In this document: one piece after another, positions 19,317-27,620 of the stretch | Position numbering within the stretch: the stretch's first letter is position 1 | Layout of the letters: every line of letters begins with the position of its first letter | Assembly: GCF_000565285.1 (NCBI RefSeq) | Contig: NZ_APVL01000009.1 | Location: 62,001-126,000, forward strand | DNA length: 64,000 nt | Direction of reading: 5' to 3' | Origin: Cytobacillus firmus DS1 | GTDB taxonomy: Bacteria; Bacillota; Bacilli; Bacillales; Cytobacillaceae | Position numbers and translations under genes: made by a program | Notes under the pieces: model-generated | What the model was told of the DNA's origin: nothing | What the model saw: the letters and a program-made list of their open reading frames with translations, nothing else | Databases searched by the model: none

Positions 19317-19813
19317 GGATACCTCCTTACTACCGATTGCCATCCTGGCAGCGTTTTTTTGCAGGAATGGCCCTGGGAGGCATCATCAGCTGGTTTATTT
19401 TTTTATTTATCTTCGGGCAATGGCAGGAGAGATACAGCAAAGAAATCAAGCTTCAACAGGATGCTATTCATGAATTGGAAAAAGATAAAGAAATCTGGCA
19501 GGAGGAATTCAAAAAACTAAATAAAGAAAACCAGAAAAAACTGACTGTCCAGGATATTTCCATTAAAATTGTCAACGGAGAAAAGTATAAACTGGATTCC
19601 TTCAGCGTTTTCCAGCTGGAAGATGAAATAAAAGAGGATATTAGCATGATGATTGCCAAAGACATGGATACTGTATATAAAAGCAGTGAACTGATCAAGA
19701 AAATCATAGAGAATAAGACACATCGCGTAAACGAAAAAAGATACCGGGTGGAAGTTAAAGAATTGGTCATCTATACAACTGTCTCAATTGAATTAAACAT
19801 TATGCTGGATTAA
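19313..19813 (+). CDS. ytrI: Sporulation protein YtrI
   Basis: A 166-residue protein with one N-terminal membrane helix (residues 15-37, FFAGMALGGIISWFIFLFI) followed by a charged segment at 40-75 that should form a coiled coil, then a mixed alpha/beta C-terminal domain. Family and gene order (ytrH-ytrI) match the B. subtilis pair reported to be required for full sporulation. It is probably anchored in the forespore or mother-cell membrane with its C-terminal domain outside the cytoplasm. The molecular role is not known. Confidence 0.85.
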   Translation: MRIPPYYRLPSWQRFFAGMALGGIISWFIFLFIFGQWQERYSKEIKLQQDAIHELEKDKEIWQEEFKKLNKENQKKLTVQDISIKIVNGEKYKLDSFSVFQLEDEIKEDISMMIAKDMDTVYKSSELIKKIIENKTHRVNEKRYRVEVKELVIYTTVSIELNIMLD

Positions 19814-19835
19814 TGCCCGGCTTTTTGCCGGGCAT
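19813..19835. terminator. Bidirectional hairpin between ytrI and nrnA
   Basis: ATGCCCGGC and GCCGGGCAT pair around TTTTT. The stem begins at the ytrI stop and lies 11 bases from the nrnA stop. The T run is weak on both sides. Confidence 0.6.
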
Positions 19836-19846
19836 CATTTGTTATG

Positions 19847-20785
19847 TCAGTTATCTCTGCATACAGCCTCAAGGTCTCTTACAACGGAATCCATCTCATC
19901 CCATGAATAAATGGAAGCTCCGGCAGCAAGAGGATGTCCACCGCCTTTATACTTCCTTGCAATTTCATTAATTATTGGGCCCTTAGAACGGAACCTCACA
20001 CGAATTTGATCGCTTTCCTCGATAAAGAAAACCCATGCTTTTATTCCCTTCACATCGCCAAGAGTGCTTACAAGGAGGGATGCTTTGGAAGGGGCTGCCT
20101 CAAATTCTTCGAGCAATTCCTTTTTCAGGATCATTACAGCAGCCCCGCTGGATCTCATCTCAAAATTTTGCAGCACATAGCCCTTCAGTTTAACAATATT
20201 TGCGTCCAGCTCGTACATCTTATCAAACAGTTCAGGACGTGAGAAATTATAATGAATCAATTCACCTGCATAGGCAAATGTCTTTTCTGTCGTGCTCGGA
20301 TAAAGGAAACGGCCGGTGTCACCAACTATCCCTGCAAATAACAATCTTGCCGCCTCATCAGACATTTTCAGCCCCTGTTCTTTGCCGAAAAGATAAAACT
20401 CATAAATCATTTCACTTGTTGAGCTTGCATTTGTATCCACCCACATTAAATCCCCATACGGATCCATATTAGGATGATGATCAATTTTAATCAGCTTGCT
20501 GCCCGTTCCATATCTATCATCACATATCCGCTCTGCATTTGCTGTATCACAGACAATGACCAGCGCACCTTTATATGTATCATCAGATACTTCATCAAGC
20601 CTTCTCATAAAATGTAATGTTTCTTCTTCCTGCCCGACAGTAAAGATCGATTTTTCCGGAAAAGAAGCCTTAAGGATTTCAGCAAGGCCCCCCTGTGAGC
20701 CATACGCATCCGGGTCCGGACGGACATGCCTATGAATAATGATTGTTTCATATTTTATTATTTCATCAAGTATCTTCTGTTTCAT
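19847..20785 (-). CDS. nrnA: Bifunctional oligoribonuclease / pAp phosphatase NrnA
   Basis: A 312-residue DHH/DHHA1 phosphoesterase that degrades short RNAs and 3'-phosphoadenosine 5'-phosphate. The metal-binding motifs are in order: HRHVRPDPDAYGSQ, IVCDTANAERICD, the DHH motif KIDHHPNMDPYG, and the C-terminal GGGHPLAAGA of DHHA1. ATG at 20785 follows AAAGGAG. In B. subtilis it is ytqI, in the same place beside ytrI and ytpI. Confidence 0.94.
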   Translation of the reverse strand: MKQKILDEIIKYETIIIHRHVRPDPDAYGSQGGLAEILKASFPEKSIFTVGQEEETLHFMRRLDEVSDDTYKGALVIVCDTANAERICDDRYGTGSKLIKIDHHPNMDPYGDLMWVDTNASSTSEMIYEFYLFGKEQGLKMSDEAARLLFAGIVGDTGRFLYPSTTEKTFAYAGELIHYNFSRPELFDKMYELDANIVKLKGYVLQNFEMRSSGAAVMILKKELLEEFEAAPSKASLLVSTLGDVKGIKAWVFFIEESDQIRVRFRSKGPIINEIARKYKGGGHPLAAGASIYSWDEMDSVVRDLEAVCRDN

Positions 20786-20923
20786 GGCGCGCTCCTTTTA
20801 TTCTGAATACTATATTTTTACCATACCACCATGAAAAGAAAAAGAAAACACTGCACGCTTATGGCATTTTTTTAATAATGAAGGTAGAATGATAAGAGAT
20901 TGTCGAAACTTGGAGGTTATGAA

Positions 20924-21229
20924 ATGCCTATTTTTGTTATCCTGATTATACTCTCTTTTTCTTTCTATATTTTCTACAAAGTAAAATTCTTCAGGAGCAG
21001 ACAGCCGGCTGAAAGACAATGGATATCAGCCAAGTCCAGAATTGCCCTGGGTTCATTTGTTGCCATATTTGGCCTTAACCAGCTGTTCTTATACGACACA
21101 ACAACTGCTCTCATTGTGGCAATTGTGTTTATTCTTATTGGCGGATTAAGCATATGGGGCGGCATTAAAGCATACAAGTTTTACACTCCTCATGCTGTAA
21201 AAGAAGCTGAGGCAGCAAGAAAGAATTAA
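20924..21229 (+). CDS. ytpI: YtpI family membrane protein
   Basis: A 101-residue protein with three predicted membrane helices (residues 2-20, 42-60, 66-88) and a charged C-terminus. Length and position match B. subtilis YtpI, whose function is unknown. ATG 20924 has GGAGGT seven bases upstream; an in-frame TTG at 20900 is less likely. Confidence 0.85.
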   Translation: MPIFVILIILSFSFYIFYKVKFFRSRQPAERQWISAKSRIALGSFVAIFGLNQLFLYDTTTALIVAIVFILIGGLSIWGGIKAYKFYTPHAVKEAEAARKN

Positions 21230-21260
21230 AGATACCCGGCTCTTCAGAAAGGGCCATCCA

Positions 21261-21290
21261 AAAAAAGCCGTTCAATTTGAGCGGCTTTTT
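21261..21290 (+). terminator. Intrinsic terminator after ytpI
   Basis: AAAAAGCCG and CGGCTTTTT pair around an 11-base loop and run into TTTTTGTTT. Confidence 0.8.
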
Positions 21291-21330
21291 GTTTATTTGT
21301 ATGAAAATTAAACTTTGAACGTGGATTACT

Positions 21331-21450
21331 GTCTAGCTCCAGCGCCTACCCCCTCGAGGTCACAAGCCAATCCTCCCAAAAAGGCAAAGGACGCCTTTCC
21401 GAGAGGCTCGTCTTGTGCTTGTCGGGGGTGGGCAAGGCGCTTCCGCATTT
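21331..21450. repeat. Interspersed repeat family A, short copy, inverted
   Basis: This is the reverse complement of the copy at 34961-35100, starting GTCTAGCTCCAGCGCCTACC and ending GGGTGGGCAAGGCGCTTCCGC. It lies between the 3' ends of convergent ytpI and ytoI and abuts the ytoI stop. Confidence 0.85.
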
Positions 21451-21453
21451 CTT

Positions 21454-22773
21454 TTAATGTCTGTCAATCAGCTGGCACATCATCATCGCCTTGCCCACAA
21501 GGACACCTTCGTTAAAAACTTCAACATCCACTTTACCGAACTTCCGCCCTACTTCCAGGACTTTGGGATAGATTTCAAGCATACTGTCAATCTGAACAGG
21601 TTTTATAAAATAGACAGTCATATTTTCAACTACGAGATCTCCCTTTTTATAGCTTCTTAACACTCTGTTTGCCGCTTCCGATACAATGGTTGTAAAGACT
21701 CCATAGGAAATCGTTCCAAGGTGGTTGGTCATCTGCGGAGTAACCTCGCAGCGATAGACGTCATCTCCTTTCGCTTTCCCCCGTGTCATAACCAGCTGGC
21801 TGGTGACAATATCGTCAATTGTTTCACCCACCTGCGGCTGCCTTTGTATCATCTGCAAAGCCTTCAGAACATCCTGGCGGCTTACAATGCCTTCGAGTTT
21901 ATTCGCCTCATCCACCACTGGGAGCAATTCAATTCCTTCCCACACCATCATATGCGAGGAAGAAGCAACGCTCGTTTTCCCGCCAACTGTCATTGGATTT
22001 TTAGTCATGATTTTTTCGATAAGCATTTCCTTGTCATGTCCCATGATATCCTTGGAAGTAACAACTCCCTGCACCTTGAAATTATTGTCGACAACCGGGA
22101 ATCGGCTGTGGCCGGTTTCGCGGTTATATGTCAGCCAATCTGCAATTGTATCGGTTGTTTTCAGAAAAATCGCCTCCTGAAGAGGAGTCAGGATATCTTC
22201 AACAAGTACAATCTCTTTTTTAATCAGCTGGTCATAGATAGCCCGATTGATCATAGTTGCCACTGTAAAGGTATCATAGCTGCTTGAGATCACAGGCATC
22301 TGCAGATCGTCAGCAAGCTTTTTGACATGATCTTCTGTATCAAATCCCCCGGTAATTAATACAGCAGCGCCAGCCTTCAATGCCAATTCGTGTGCCTGGG
22401 TCCGGTTTCCGACGATCAGCAGGTTACCGGCATCCGTGTATCTCATCATCGCTTCAAGCTTCATCGCCCCAATAACAAATTTGTTCAGTGTTTTATGAAG
22501 CCCTGCTCTTCCACCGAGCACCTGGCCGTCAACGATATTAACAACTTCTGCAAAAGTAAGCTTCTCAATATTCTCTTTCTTTTTCCGCTCAATTCTTATT
22601 GTCCCAACACGTTCTATTGTACTGACATACCCCTTATTTTCAGCATCCTTAATCGCTCTGTATGCCGTCCCTTCACTCACAGCAAGCGCCTTGGCAATCT
22701 GTCTGACCGATATCTTTTCTCCAATTGGCAGTTCATCAATATATTGTAATATTTGCTCATGCTTAGTAGCCAA
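21454..22773 (-). CDS. ytoI: YtoI: HTH, DRTGG, two CBS domains and a hotdog thioesterase domain
   Basis: A 439-residue multidomain protein. Residues 1-62 are a winged helix (VRQIAKALAVSEGTAYRAIKD). About 70-185 is a DRTGG domain, about 190-310 two CBS domains (TADWLTYNRETGHSRFPVVD; LLPVVDEANKLEGIVSRQDV), and about 320-439 a hotdog/thioesterase domain. The TTG at 22773 (MATKHEQ) has GAGG nine bases upstream and gives the family length; a GTG at 22782 is possible. The layout suggests a nucleotide-sensing regulator, with an acyl-CoA hotdog domain as a second sensor or enzyme. No function has been shown that I know of. Confidence 0.9.
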   Translation of the reverse strand: MATKHEQILQYIDELPIGEKISVRQIAKALAVSEGTAYRAIKDAENKGYVSTIERVGTIRIERKKKENIEKLTFAEVVNIVDGQVLGGRAGLHKTLNKFVIGAMKLEAMMRYTDAGNLLIVGNRTQAHELALKAGAAVLITGGFDTEDHVKKLADDLQMPVISSSYDTFTVATMINRAIYDQLIKKEIVLVEDILTPLQEAIFLKTTDTIADWLTYNRETGHSRFPVVDNNFKVQGVVTSKDIMGHDKEMLIEKIMTKNPMTVGGKTSVASSSHMMVWEGIELLPVVDEANKLEGIVSRQDVLKALQMIQRQPQVGETIDDIVTSQLVMTRGKAKGDDVYRCEVTPQMTNHLGTISYGVFTTIVSEAANRVLRSYKKGDLVVENMTVYFIKPVQIDSMLEIYPKVLEVGRKFGKVDVEVFNEGVLVGKAMMMCQLIDRH

Positions 22774-22855
22774 GACTTCCACCCTCTACAAATTATTCCT
22801 TATTTTCATTATAAGGGTAAAGAGGCCTTGATACAATTGACTCCGGCAATCTTCA

Positions 22856-23104
22856 TTATCTGCCGAAGGAGCGCACCCGCTTCCTGTCTGCCAATTTGCG
22901 CACCTGTTTCCCGGAAACAGCCGCTTTTTTTGGCGCATACAGCAATGCAGTCAGGTTCCCGGCAATGACAAAAAGGGCAAGAGCCAGCCAGCTGATGGCA
23001 AAGATTCCTTCAGTTCCTCCATTAAATACACCCATTCTTGGAGCTGCAAAATAAAGCATCAAGCCGCACAGCAGCAGGCACAGCAAATATCGGTTTTTGT
23101 TCAA
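22856..23104 (-). CDS. Small two-helix membrane protein of unknown function
   Basis: An 82-residue protein starting at TTG 23104 (MNKNRYLLC), set by GGAGG at a good distance. It has two hydrophobic segments (about 6-25 and 33-56) joined by a short loop, then a strongly basic tail (KKAAVSGKQVRKLADRKRVR) that should stay in the cytoplasm. I do not recognise the family. It lies between ytkL and ytoI in the same direction. Confidence 0.65.
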   Translation of the reverse strand: MNKNRYLLCLLLCGLMLYFAAPRMGVFNGGTEGIFAISWLALALFVIAGNLTALLYAPKKAAVSGKQVRKLADRKRVRSFGR

Positions 23105-23186
23105 TTTCGCTTCCTCCTTTATCCTGTCCTCCCTAAAATGTATGCGGACAGGCTGGGAAAATGATTCGAATTTAGTTATAAAAAAC

Positions 23187-23215
23187 AAACGCAGCCTCCA
23201 TTAGAAGCTGCGTTT
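23187..23215 (-). terminator. Terminator after ytkL
   Basis: AAACGCAGC and GCTGCGTTT pair around an 11-base loop just past the ytkL stop, with a modest U tract on the minus strand. Confidence 0.7.
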
Positions 23216-23220
23216 TCATA

Positions 23221-23901
23221 TTACAATTCGATTGATTCCCCTGCTTCGAGAACCTGCCCGACTCCATCCTCAAGCATACTGATGAATTTTTGGGGATCCT
23301 GCCTGATTGGCGGGAACGTGTTGAAGTGAATGGGAACAACCTTTTTGGCACCAAGGAGTTCTGCTGCGTATGCTGCATCATCCGGCCCCATCGTAAAATT
23401 GTCTCCAATCGGCAGAAATGCCAAATCGATCGGATGGCGGTCGCCAATTAACTTCATATCAGAGAAAAGTCCTGTATCACCTGCATGATAAATGGTTTTT
23501 CCTTCAAGTGTGATGAGCACACCGGCAGGCATTCCCAAGTAGATGATTTCCTGATTTTCCGTCTCAAGGCCTGTTCCATGAAATGCGGGTGTCAGCTTTA
23601 CTCTTCCAAAGTCAAAATCATATCCGCCGCCGATGGACATTCCATGCGCTTTTACTCCCTGCCACTCAAGATAGGTGGCAAGCTCAAAGTTGGCAATCAC
23701 AAGAGAATCATTGCGCTTTGCCAGTTCAATCGTGTCCCCGAGATGGTCACCATGTCCATGGGTGACAATGATAACATCTGGCTTCTGATCCTCAGCTTTT
23801 AAGTCTGTTAAATCATTCCCGGTAATAAAAGGGTCTATTAAGATGGTTTTTCCCTGTGATTCGATTTTCACTACGGCATGGCCATGAAATGATACTTTCA
23901 A
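23221..23901 (-). CDS. ytkL: Metal-dependent hydrolase YtkL (UPF0173)
   Basis: A 226-residue metallo-beta-lactamase-fold protein of the UPF0173 family. The metal site motif [12 protein letters not shown] is at about residues 47-58, with later ligands in the [10 protein letters not shown] segment and [10 protein letters not shown] near the C-terminus. The start [11 protein letters not shown] is typical of the family. Substrate is unknown. A terminator follows at 23187. Confidence 0.92.
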   Translation of the reverse strand: MKVSFHGHAVVKIESQGKTILIDPFITGNDLTDLKAEDQKPDVIIVTHGHGDHLGDTIELAKRNDSLVIANFELATYLEWQGVKAHGMSIGGGYDFDFGRVKLTPAFHGTGLETENQEIIYLGMPAGVLITLEGKTIYHAGDTGLFSDMKLIGDRHPIDLAFLPIGDNFTMGPDDAAYAAELLGAKKVVPIHFNTFPPIRQDPQKFISMLEDGVGQVLEAGESIEL

Positions 23902-24040
23902 TTTTATGCTCCTCTCTATTTTATGTTATGTAAGTTACTTCAACGAAAAACAAGTTATTCCTGCTTCCTTTTAATATATACCCGAATTGGCAATGTTTAA
24001 AAAGTTTACAATATCTTAGGTTAAAGGTATATTTCTGGAG

Positions 24041-24335
24041 TTAGATAACTGTCTAGCGCAAGCAGCCTACCCCCTCGAGGTCACAAGCTTGTCTAGTTGC
24101 GGCTCCTAGGGACTCGGGGTCATAAGCCGTTTCCTTTCAGAAGGAAAAAACACCTTCTTACAGGCACCGTCTTATACCTGAGGCCCGCAGGACAAGGAAG
24201 GCTTCGTCAGCATAATCATCGCACGACCAAAAGCGAAAGCTTTTGGGAGGATGCGGGTCATGCAGACGTTGCCACAGGACGTGGCGTTCTTAGTCTGCGT
24301 TCCTTCGTGACCAAGGCGCTTGCGCTTTTCGTTTT
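24041..24335. repeat. Interspersed repeat family A, composite copy
   Basis: The left end (24041-24090) is the family A end module. 24091-24190 matches the extra module of the copy at 9701-9961 (reverse complement), including GACTCGGGGTCATAAGCCG. 24260-24305 contains the family B piece GACGTTGCCACAGGACGTG. The copy is thus a mosaic of modules seen separately elsewhere. It fills most of the 476-base gap before the M24 peptidase gene and ends about 40 bases from its start. Confidence 0.85.
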
Positions 24336-24377
24336 TAGTTGCTACTCTCAAAGTATTAGTACATAAGGAGGTTCACT

Positions 24378-25475
24378 ATGAATACCAGATTGCAGAAATT
24401 GTCACAGTGGATGAAGGAAAATGATATACAAGTCACTTTTGTAACATCACCGGATAATGTGTTTTATTTAAGCGGCTTTTTAAGCGACCCCCATGAACGC
24501 TTGCTTGGATTGGCTGTTTTCCAGGAAGAAGAGCCATTCCTCGTATGTCCGGCCATGGAAAAAGAAGATGCCAAAAAGGCCGGCTGGAGCCATGAAATTA
24601 TAGGCTACAGCGATATTCAGAACCCTTGGGAATTTATCCAGACATCCATACAAAAAAGAATCGGAAAAGTAAATAAAACAGCAATCGAAAAAGAGCATAT
24701 GAATGTAGAGCGCTATGAAGCCATCTCCGGCCTGTTCAGCGGTGCTTCATTCGTTTCGGCAGAAGCAAAGCTTCGTCAGCTTCGTATGGTTAAAGATGAA
24801 AAAGAATTGGAAACTATCCGGGAAGCATGTGCACTGGCTGATTTTGCGATTGAAACAGGCTGTGCCGAGATCCAGGAAGGAAAAACTGAACTGGATGTTC
24901 TGGCTGCTGTAGAGTACGCGTTAAAGAAAAAAGGCGTTAATGAAATGTCTTTTTCTACCATGGTCCTGACGGGGGCTAACGGGGCTTCCCCTCATGGCAC
25001 ACCAGGAATGACGAAGATTCAAAAAGGGGACTTAGTCCTGTTTGACCTCGGAGTTGTCTGGAATGGCTACTGCTCAGATATTACTAGAACTGTAGCGTAC
25101 GGGGATATCAATGATAAACAGAAAGAAATTTATGATACGGTCTTAAAAGCTCAGCTTGCAGCGGTGGAAGCGAGCAAGCCGGGAGTCACTTGCGCAGATA
25201 TTGACCTGACAGCAAGAAGCCTGATTGCAGAAGCCGGCTACGGCGACTATTTCCCGCATCGATTGGGCCATGGGCTGGGTGTGAGCGTGCATGAGTACCC
25301 TTCATTAACAGAAACAAACTCACTTTTGCTTGAAGAAGGCATGGTCTTCACGATCGAACCGGGTATCTACGTCCCGGGCGTTGCCGGAGTGAGGATTGAA
25401 GATGACCTTGCTGTAACAGCAGACGGAGTAGAAATTTTGACGAAGTTCCCGAAAGAACTTCAGATTATTAAATAG
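24378..25475 (+). CDS. M24 family Xaa-Pro peptidase
   Basis: A 365-residue creatinase/aminopeptidase P-like metallopeptidase, cleaving X-Pro peptides in the cytoplasm. The N-terminal creatinase domain spans about 1-135. The C-terminal pita-bread fold carries the metal ligands: two Asp in VLFDLGVVWNGYCSDITRT, His in RLGHGLGVSVHEYP, Glu in VFTIEPGIY and Glu in VRIEDDLAV. ATG 24378 follows AAGGAGG. It resembles B. subtilis YkvY/PapA-type enzymes; PepQ naming is uncertain. A repeat lies immediately upstream, so its promoter is within or beside that repeat. Confidence 0.9.
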   Translation: MNTRLQKLSQWMKENDIQVTFVTSPDNVFYLSGFLSDPHERLLGLAVFQEEEPFLVCPAMEKEDAKKAGWSHEIIGYSDIQNPWEFIQTSIQKRIGKVNKTAIEKEHMNVERYEAISGLFSGASFVSAEAKLRQLRMVKDEKELETIREACALADFAIETGCAEIQEGKTELDVLAAVEYALKKKGVNEMSFSTMVLTGANGASPHGTPGMTKIQKGDLVLFDLGVVWNGYCSDITRTVAYGDINDKQKEIYDTVLKAQLAAVEASKPGVTCADIDLTARSLIAEAGYGDYFPHRLGHGLGVSVHEYPSLTETNSLLLEEGMVFTIEPGIYVPGVAGVRIEDDLAVTADGVEILTKFPKELQIIK

Positions 25476-25496
25476 AGACTTGAACTAATTCCACAG

Positions 25497-25527
25497 AAAA
25501 TCCGGAGCAAACCTGCCCCGGATTTTT
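25497..25527 (+). terminator. Terminator after the M24 peptidase gene
   Basis: AAAATCCGGAGCA and TGCCCCGGATTTT pair with one mismatch around a short loop, followed by TTT. Confidence 0.75.
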
Positions 25528-25548
25528 TATATAAATTCTGCATTTAGT

Positions 25549-25565
25549 CGCCGATAAGCGGGCGC
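25549..25565. repeat. Short repeat D, copy 1
   Basis: A 17-base string starting CGCCGATAAGC and ending GGGCGC is present here and in reverse complement at 49190-49206. It lies between convergent genes and is followed by GCTTTTCC, similar to the ends of the family A repeats. Confidence 0.5.
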
Positions 25566-25577
25566 TTTCCGCTTTTC

Positions 25578-26699
25578 CTAATGCTGCTCCAATTGTGTTC
25601 TCGTATCTGAATAGTCAAGGCTATGGGCCTCAGCCACCGCCTTGTATGTCACGCAGCCATTTAATGTATTGACTCCCTTTAATAAAGCCTCATTATCCAG
25701 ACATGCCTGTTTGCAGCCTTTATTTGCTATTTGAACTGCATAAGGAACAGTCACGTTTGTCAGTGCAATAGTTGATGTTCTCGGAACTGCCCCAGGCATA
25801 TTAGCTACCGCATAATGAACGACGCCATGTTTTTCATATGTGGGATGGTCATGGGTAGTAATTCGATCAGTTGTTTCAAAAATCCCTCCCTGATCAATTG
25901 CGATATCCACGATAACAGAACCGGGGCTCATCGTTTTGATTATTTCCTCCGTCACAAGCTTAGGAGCTTTTGCACCCGGAATCAGTACAGCTCCAATGAC
26001 AAGGTCTGAAACCTTAACAGCTTCAGCGATATTATAAGGATTTGAGATTAAAGTTGTTACTTCTCTTCCAAAGATATCATCAAGCTGCCGAAGGCGATCT
26101 GGATTCAAATCGATCATGGTTACCTTGGCACCAAGACCAATTGCCATCTTTGCCGCATTGGTTCCAGCAACCCCACCGCCAATTATAGTAACATTCCCAC
26201 GCTGCACACCCGGGACACCCGATAGGAGAATTCCTTTCCCGCCATGTATTTTTTCAAGAAACTGCGCTCCTACCTGAGCTGCCATTCTTCCCGCTACTTC
26301 ACTCATTGGAGTCAATAGAGGCAAAGTCCGGTTAGGAAGCTGGACTGTTTCATAAGCAATGCCCGCAACCTTATTATTTATTAAAGCACTTGTCAAATCA
26401 GGTTCAGCAGCCAAATGCAAATATGTAAAGAGAATTAACCCTTCCCGAAAATACATATATTCGCTCTGTATCGGCTCCTTTACCTTCATCACCATTTCCA
26501 TGGCCCACGCCTCTTCTGCAGTCTGAACAATATGTGCGCCTGCACTCATATAGTCGCTATCAGAAAAGCCCGATCCGATCCCGGCACCCGTTTCTATATA
26601 GACTTCATGTCCAAATTGGATGAGATTCATAACACCAGCAGGGGTCATAGCAACCCTGTTTTCATTGTTTTTTACTTCCTTTGGAACCCCGATACGCAT
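25578..26699 (-). CDS. ald: Alanine dehydrogenase
   Basis: A 373-residue NAD-dependent alanine dehydrogenase, interconverting L-alanine and pyruvate plus ammonia; in B. subtilis it supports growth on alanine and sporulation. The N-terminal [32 protein letters not shown], the Rossmann [18 protein letters not shown] and the C-terminal [15 protein letters not shown] segment are intact. ATG 26699 has GGAGGT seven bases upstream. It appears to be a single-gene unit. Confidence 0.96.
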   Translation of the reverse strand: MRIGVPKEVKNNENRVAMTPAGVMNLIQFGHEVYIETGAGIGSGFSDSDYMSAGAHIVQTAEEAWAMEMVMKVKEPIQSEYMYFREGLILFTYLHLAAEPDLTSALINNKVAGIAYETVQLPNRTLPLLTPMSEVAGRMAAQVGAQFLEKIHGGKGILLSGVPGVQRGNVTIIGGGVAGTNAAKMAIGLGAKVTMIDLNPDRLRQLDDIFGREVTTLISNPYNIAEAVKVSDLVIGAVLIPGAKAPKLVTEEIIKTMSPGSVIVDIAIDQGGIFETTDRITTHDHPTYEKHGVVHYAVANMPGAVPRTSTIALTNVTVPYAVQIANKGCKQACLDNEALLKGVNTLNGCVTYKAVAEAHSLDYSDTRTQLEQH

Positions 26700-26823
26700 G
26701 CTGCATACCTCCGTATTTTAAGTGATATACCTATTAACTTTATATGGATATTTGAGGGAAAAGTTTACAATAGCTTTGCCCATTTTTTATCATTACCCGG
26801 TATTGCCAAATCCTCATTAAAAG

Positions 26824-26847
26824 AGCTCTCATTAATTTATGAGAGCT
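26824..26847 (-). terminator. Terminator after the 57-residue gene
   Basis: AGCTCTCAT and ATGAGAGCT pair around six bases; on the minus strand CTTTT follows. It lies just past the stop of the small gene at 26855. Confidence 0.65.
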
Positions 26848-26854
26848 TGCTTTT

Positions 26855-27028
26855 TTATTGCAGATTGCCTTCATTCCGTTCGTGAGCTTCCATGTCAAAC
26901 TCGGCATTCGGCTGATCAATAACACCGCTGTTATAAGCATTCATGATTTGTGCGCTAACTTCATTTGTACCCTGCTCATCAAAAAAATACGCGGACTCTG
27001 CTTTCGGTTCTCTCTTTTCCATTTTCAT
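26855..27028 (-). CDS. Small hydrophilic protein, 57 residues, unknown function
   Basis: An ATG at 27028 preceded by AAAGGAG opens a 57-codon frame ending in TAA, followed directly by a terminator. The product begins MKMEKREPKAESAYFFDEQG, continues with TNEVSAQIMNAYNSGVIDQP and ends in an acidic, Asn-rich tail. It has no membrane segment. The site, stop and terminator together make it a believable gene. I do not recognise a family; it may be a Bacillaceae-specific, possibly sporulation-time protein. Confidence 0.65.
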   Translation of the reverse strand: MKMEKREPKAESAYFFDEQGTNEVSAQIMNAYNSGVIDQPNAEFDMEAHERNEGNLQ

Positions 27029-27131
27029 CTGCTCCTTTAATAAATTTTCATCAGCCTTACTATTGTTCGATTTTTTGTTACAGATATTCAGATTTAACAG
27101 CTGTATAATATAGGTAAAGGAGGAGATTCAA

Positions 27132-27584
27132 ATGGGCATGAAGTATAAAAACATATTAGTCGCTGTAGATGGTTCAACGGAAGCAGAATGGGCTTTTAAA
27201 AAGGCAATTGAAATTGCGAAGCGCAATAATGCTTCTCTTGTATTGGCACATATCATTGATACCCGCACCTTTGCTACGGTTGAAGCCTATGACCGCACAA
27301 TTGCAGAAAGAGCTGACCGTTTCGCAACCGAATTAATGGAAAAATACAAAAGAACGGCTATGGATGCAGGCATCGAGAATGTAATATATGAAGTTGGCTA
27401 TGGTTCTCCTAAAGTGAAGGTTCCAAAGGATATTGCCAGAAAGCATAATGTTGACCTGATCATTTGCGGTGCAACAGGCATGAACGCGGTTGAACGTTTC
27501 ATCATCGGCAGTGTATCTGAACATATTACCCGCTATGCCCGCTGTGATGTCCTCGTAGTCAGAACGGATAAAGAAGAAGAATAA
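27132..27584 (+). CDS. Universal stress protein (UspA family)
   Basis: A 150-residue single UspA domain. The ATP-binding pattern G-X2-G-X9-GS is present as GATGMNAVERFIIGSVSEH, with the N-terminal ILVAVDGS strand and a C-terminal DVLVVRT strand. ATG 27132 follows AAGGAGGAG. It is cytoplasmic, and its specific stress role cannot be told from sequence. It converges on argH, separated by a shared terminator. Confidence 0.92.
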   Translation: MGMKYKNILVAVDGSTEAEWAFKKAIEIAKRNNASLVLAHIIDTRTFATVEAYDRTIAERADRFATELMEKYKRTAMDAGIENVIYEVGYGSPKVKVPKDIARKHNVDLIICGATGMNAVERFIIGSVSEHITRYARCDVLVVRTDKEEE

Positions 27585-27589
27585 AAAAA

Positions 27590-27612
27590 ATGGCGCTGTT
27601 TCTGCAGCGCCA
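27590..27612. terminator. Bidirectional terminator between uspA and argH
   Basis: ATGGCGCTG and CAGCGCCAT form a strong stem flanked by A8 on the left and T6 on the right, so it works in both directions. Confidence 0.88.
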
Positions 27613-27620
27613 TTTTTTCA

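Noticed and set aside
24097..24366. An 89-codon open frame before the M24 peptidase gene
   Set aside because: It is entirely repeat sequence of family A; similar open frames appear in other copies without conservation.
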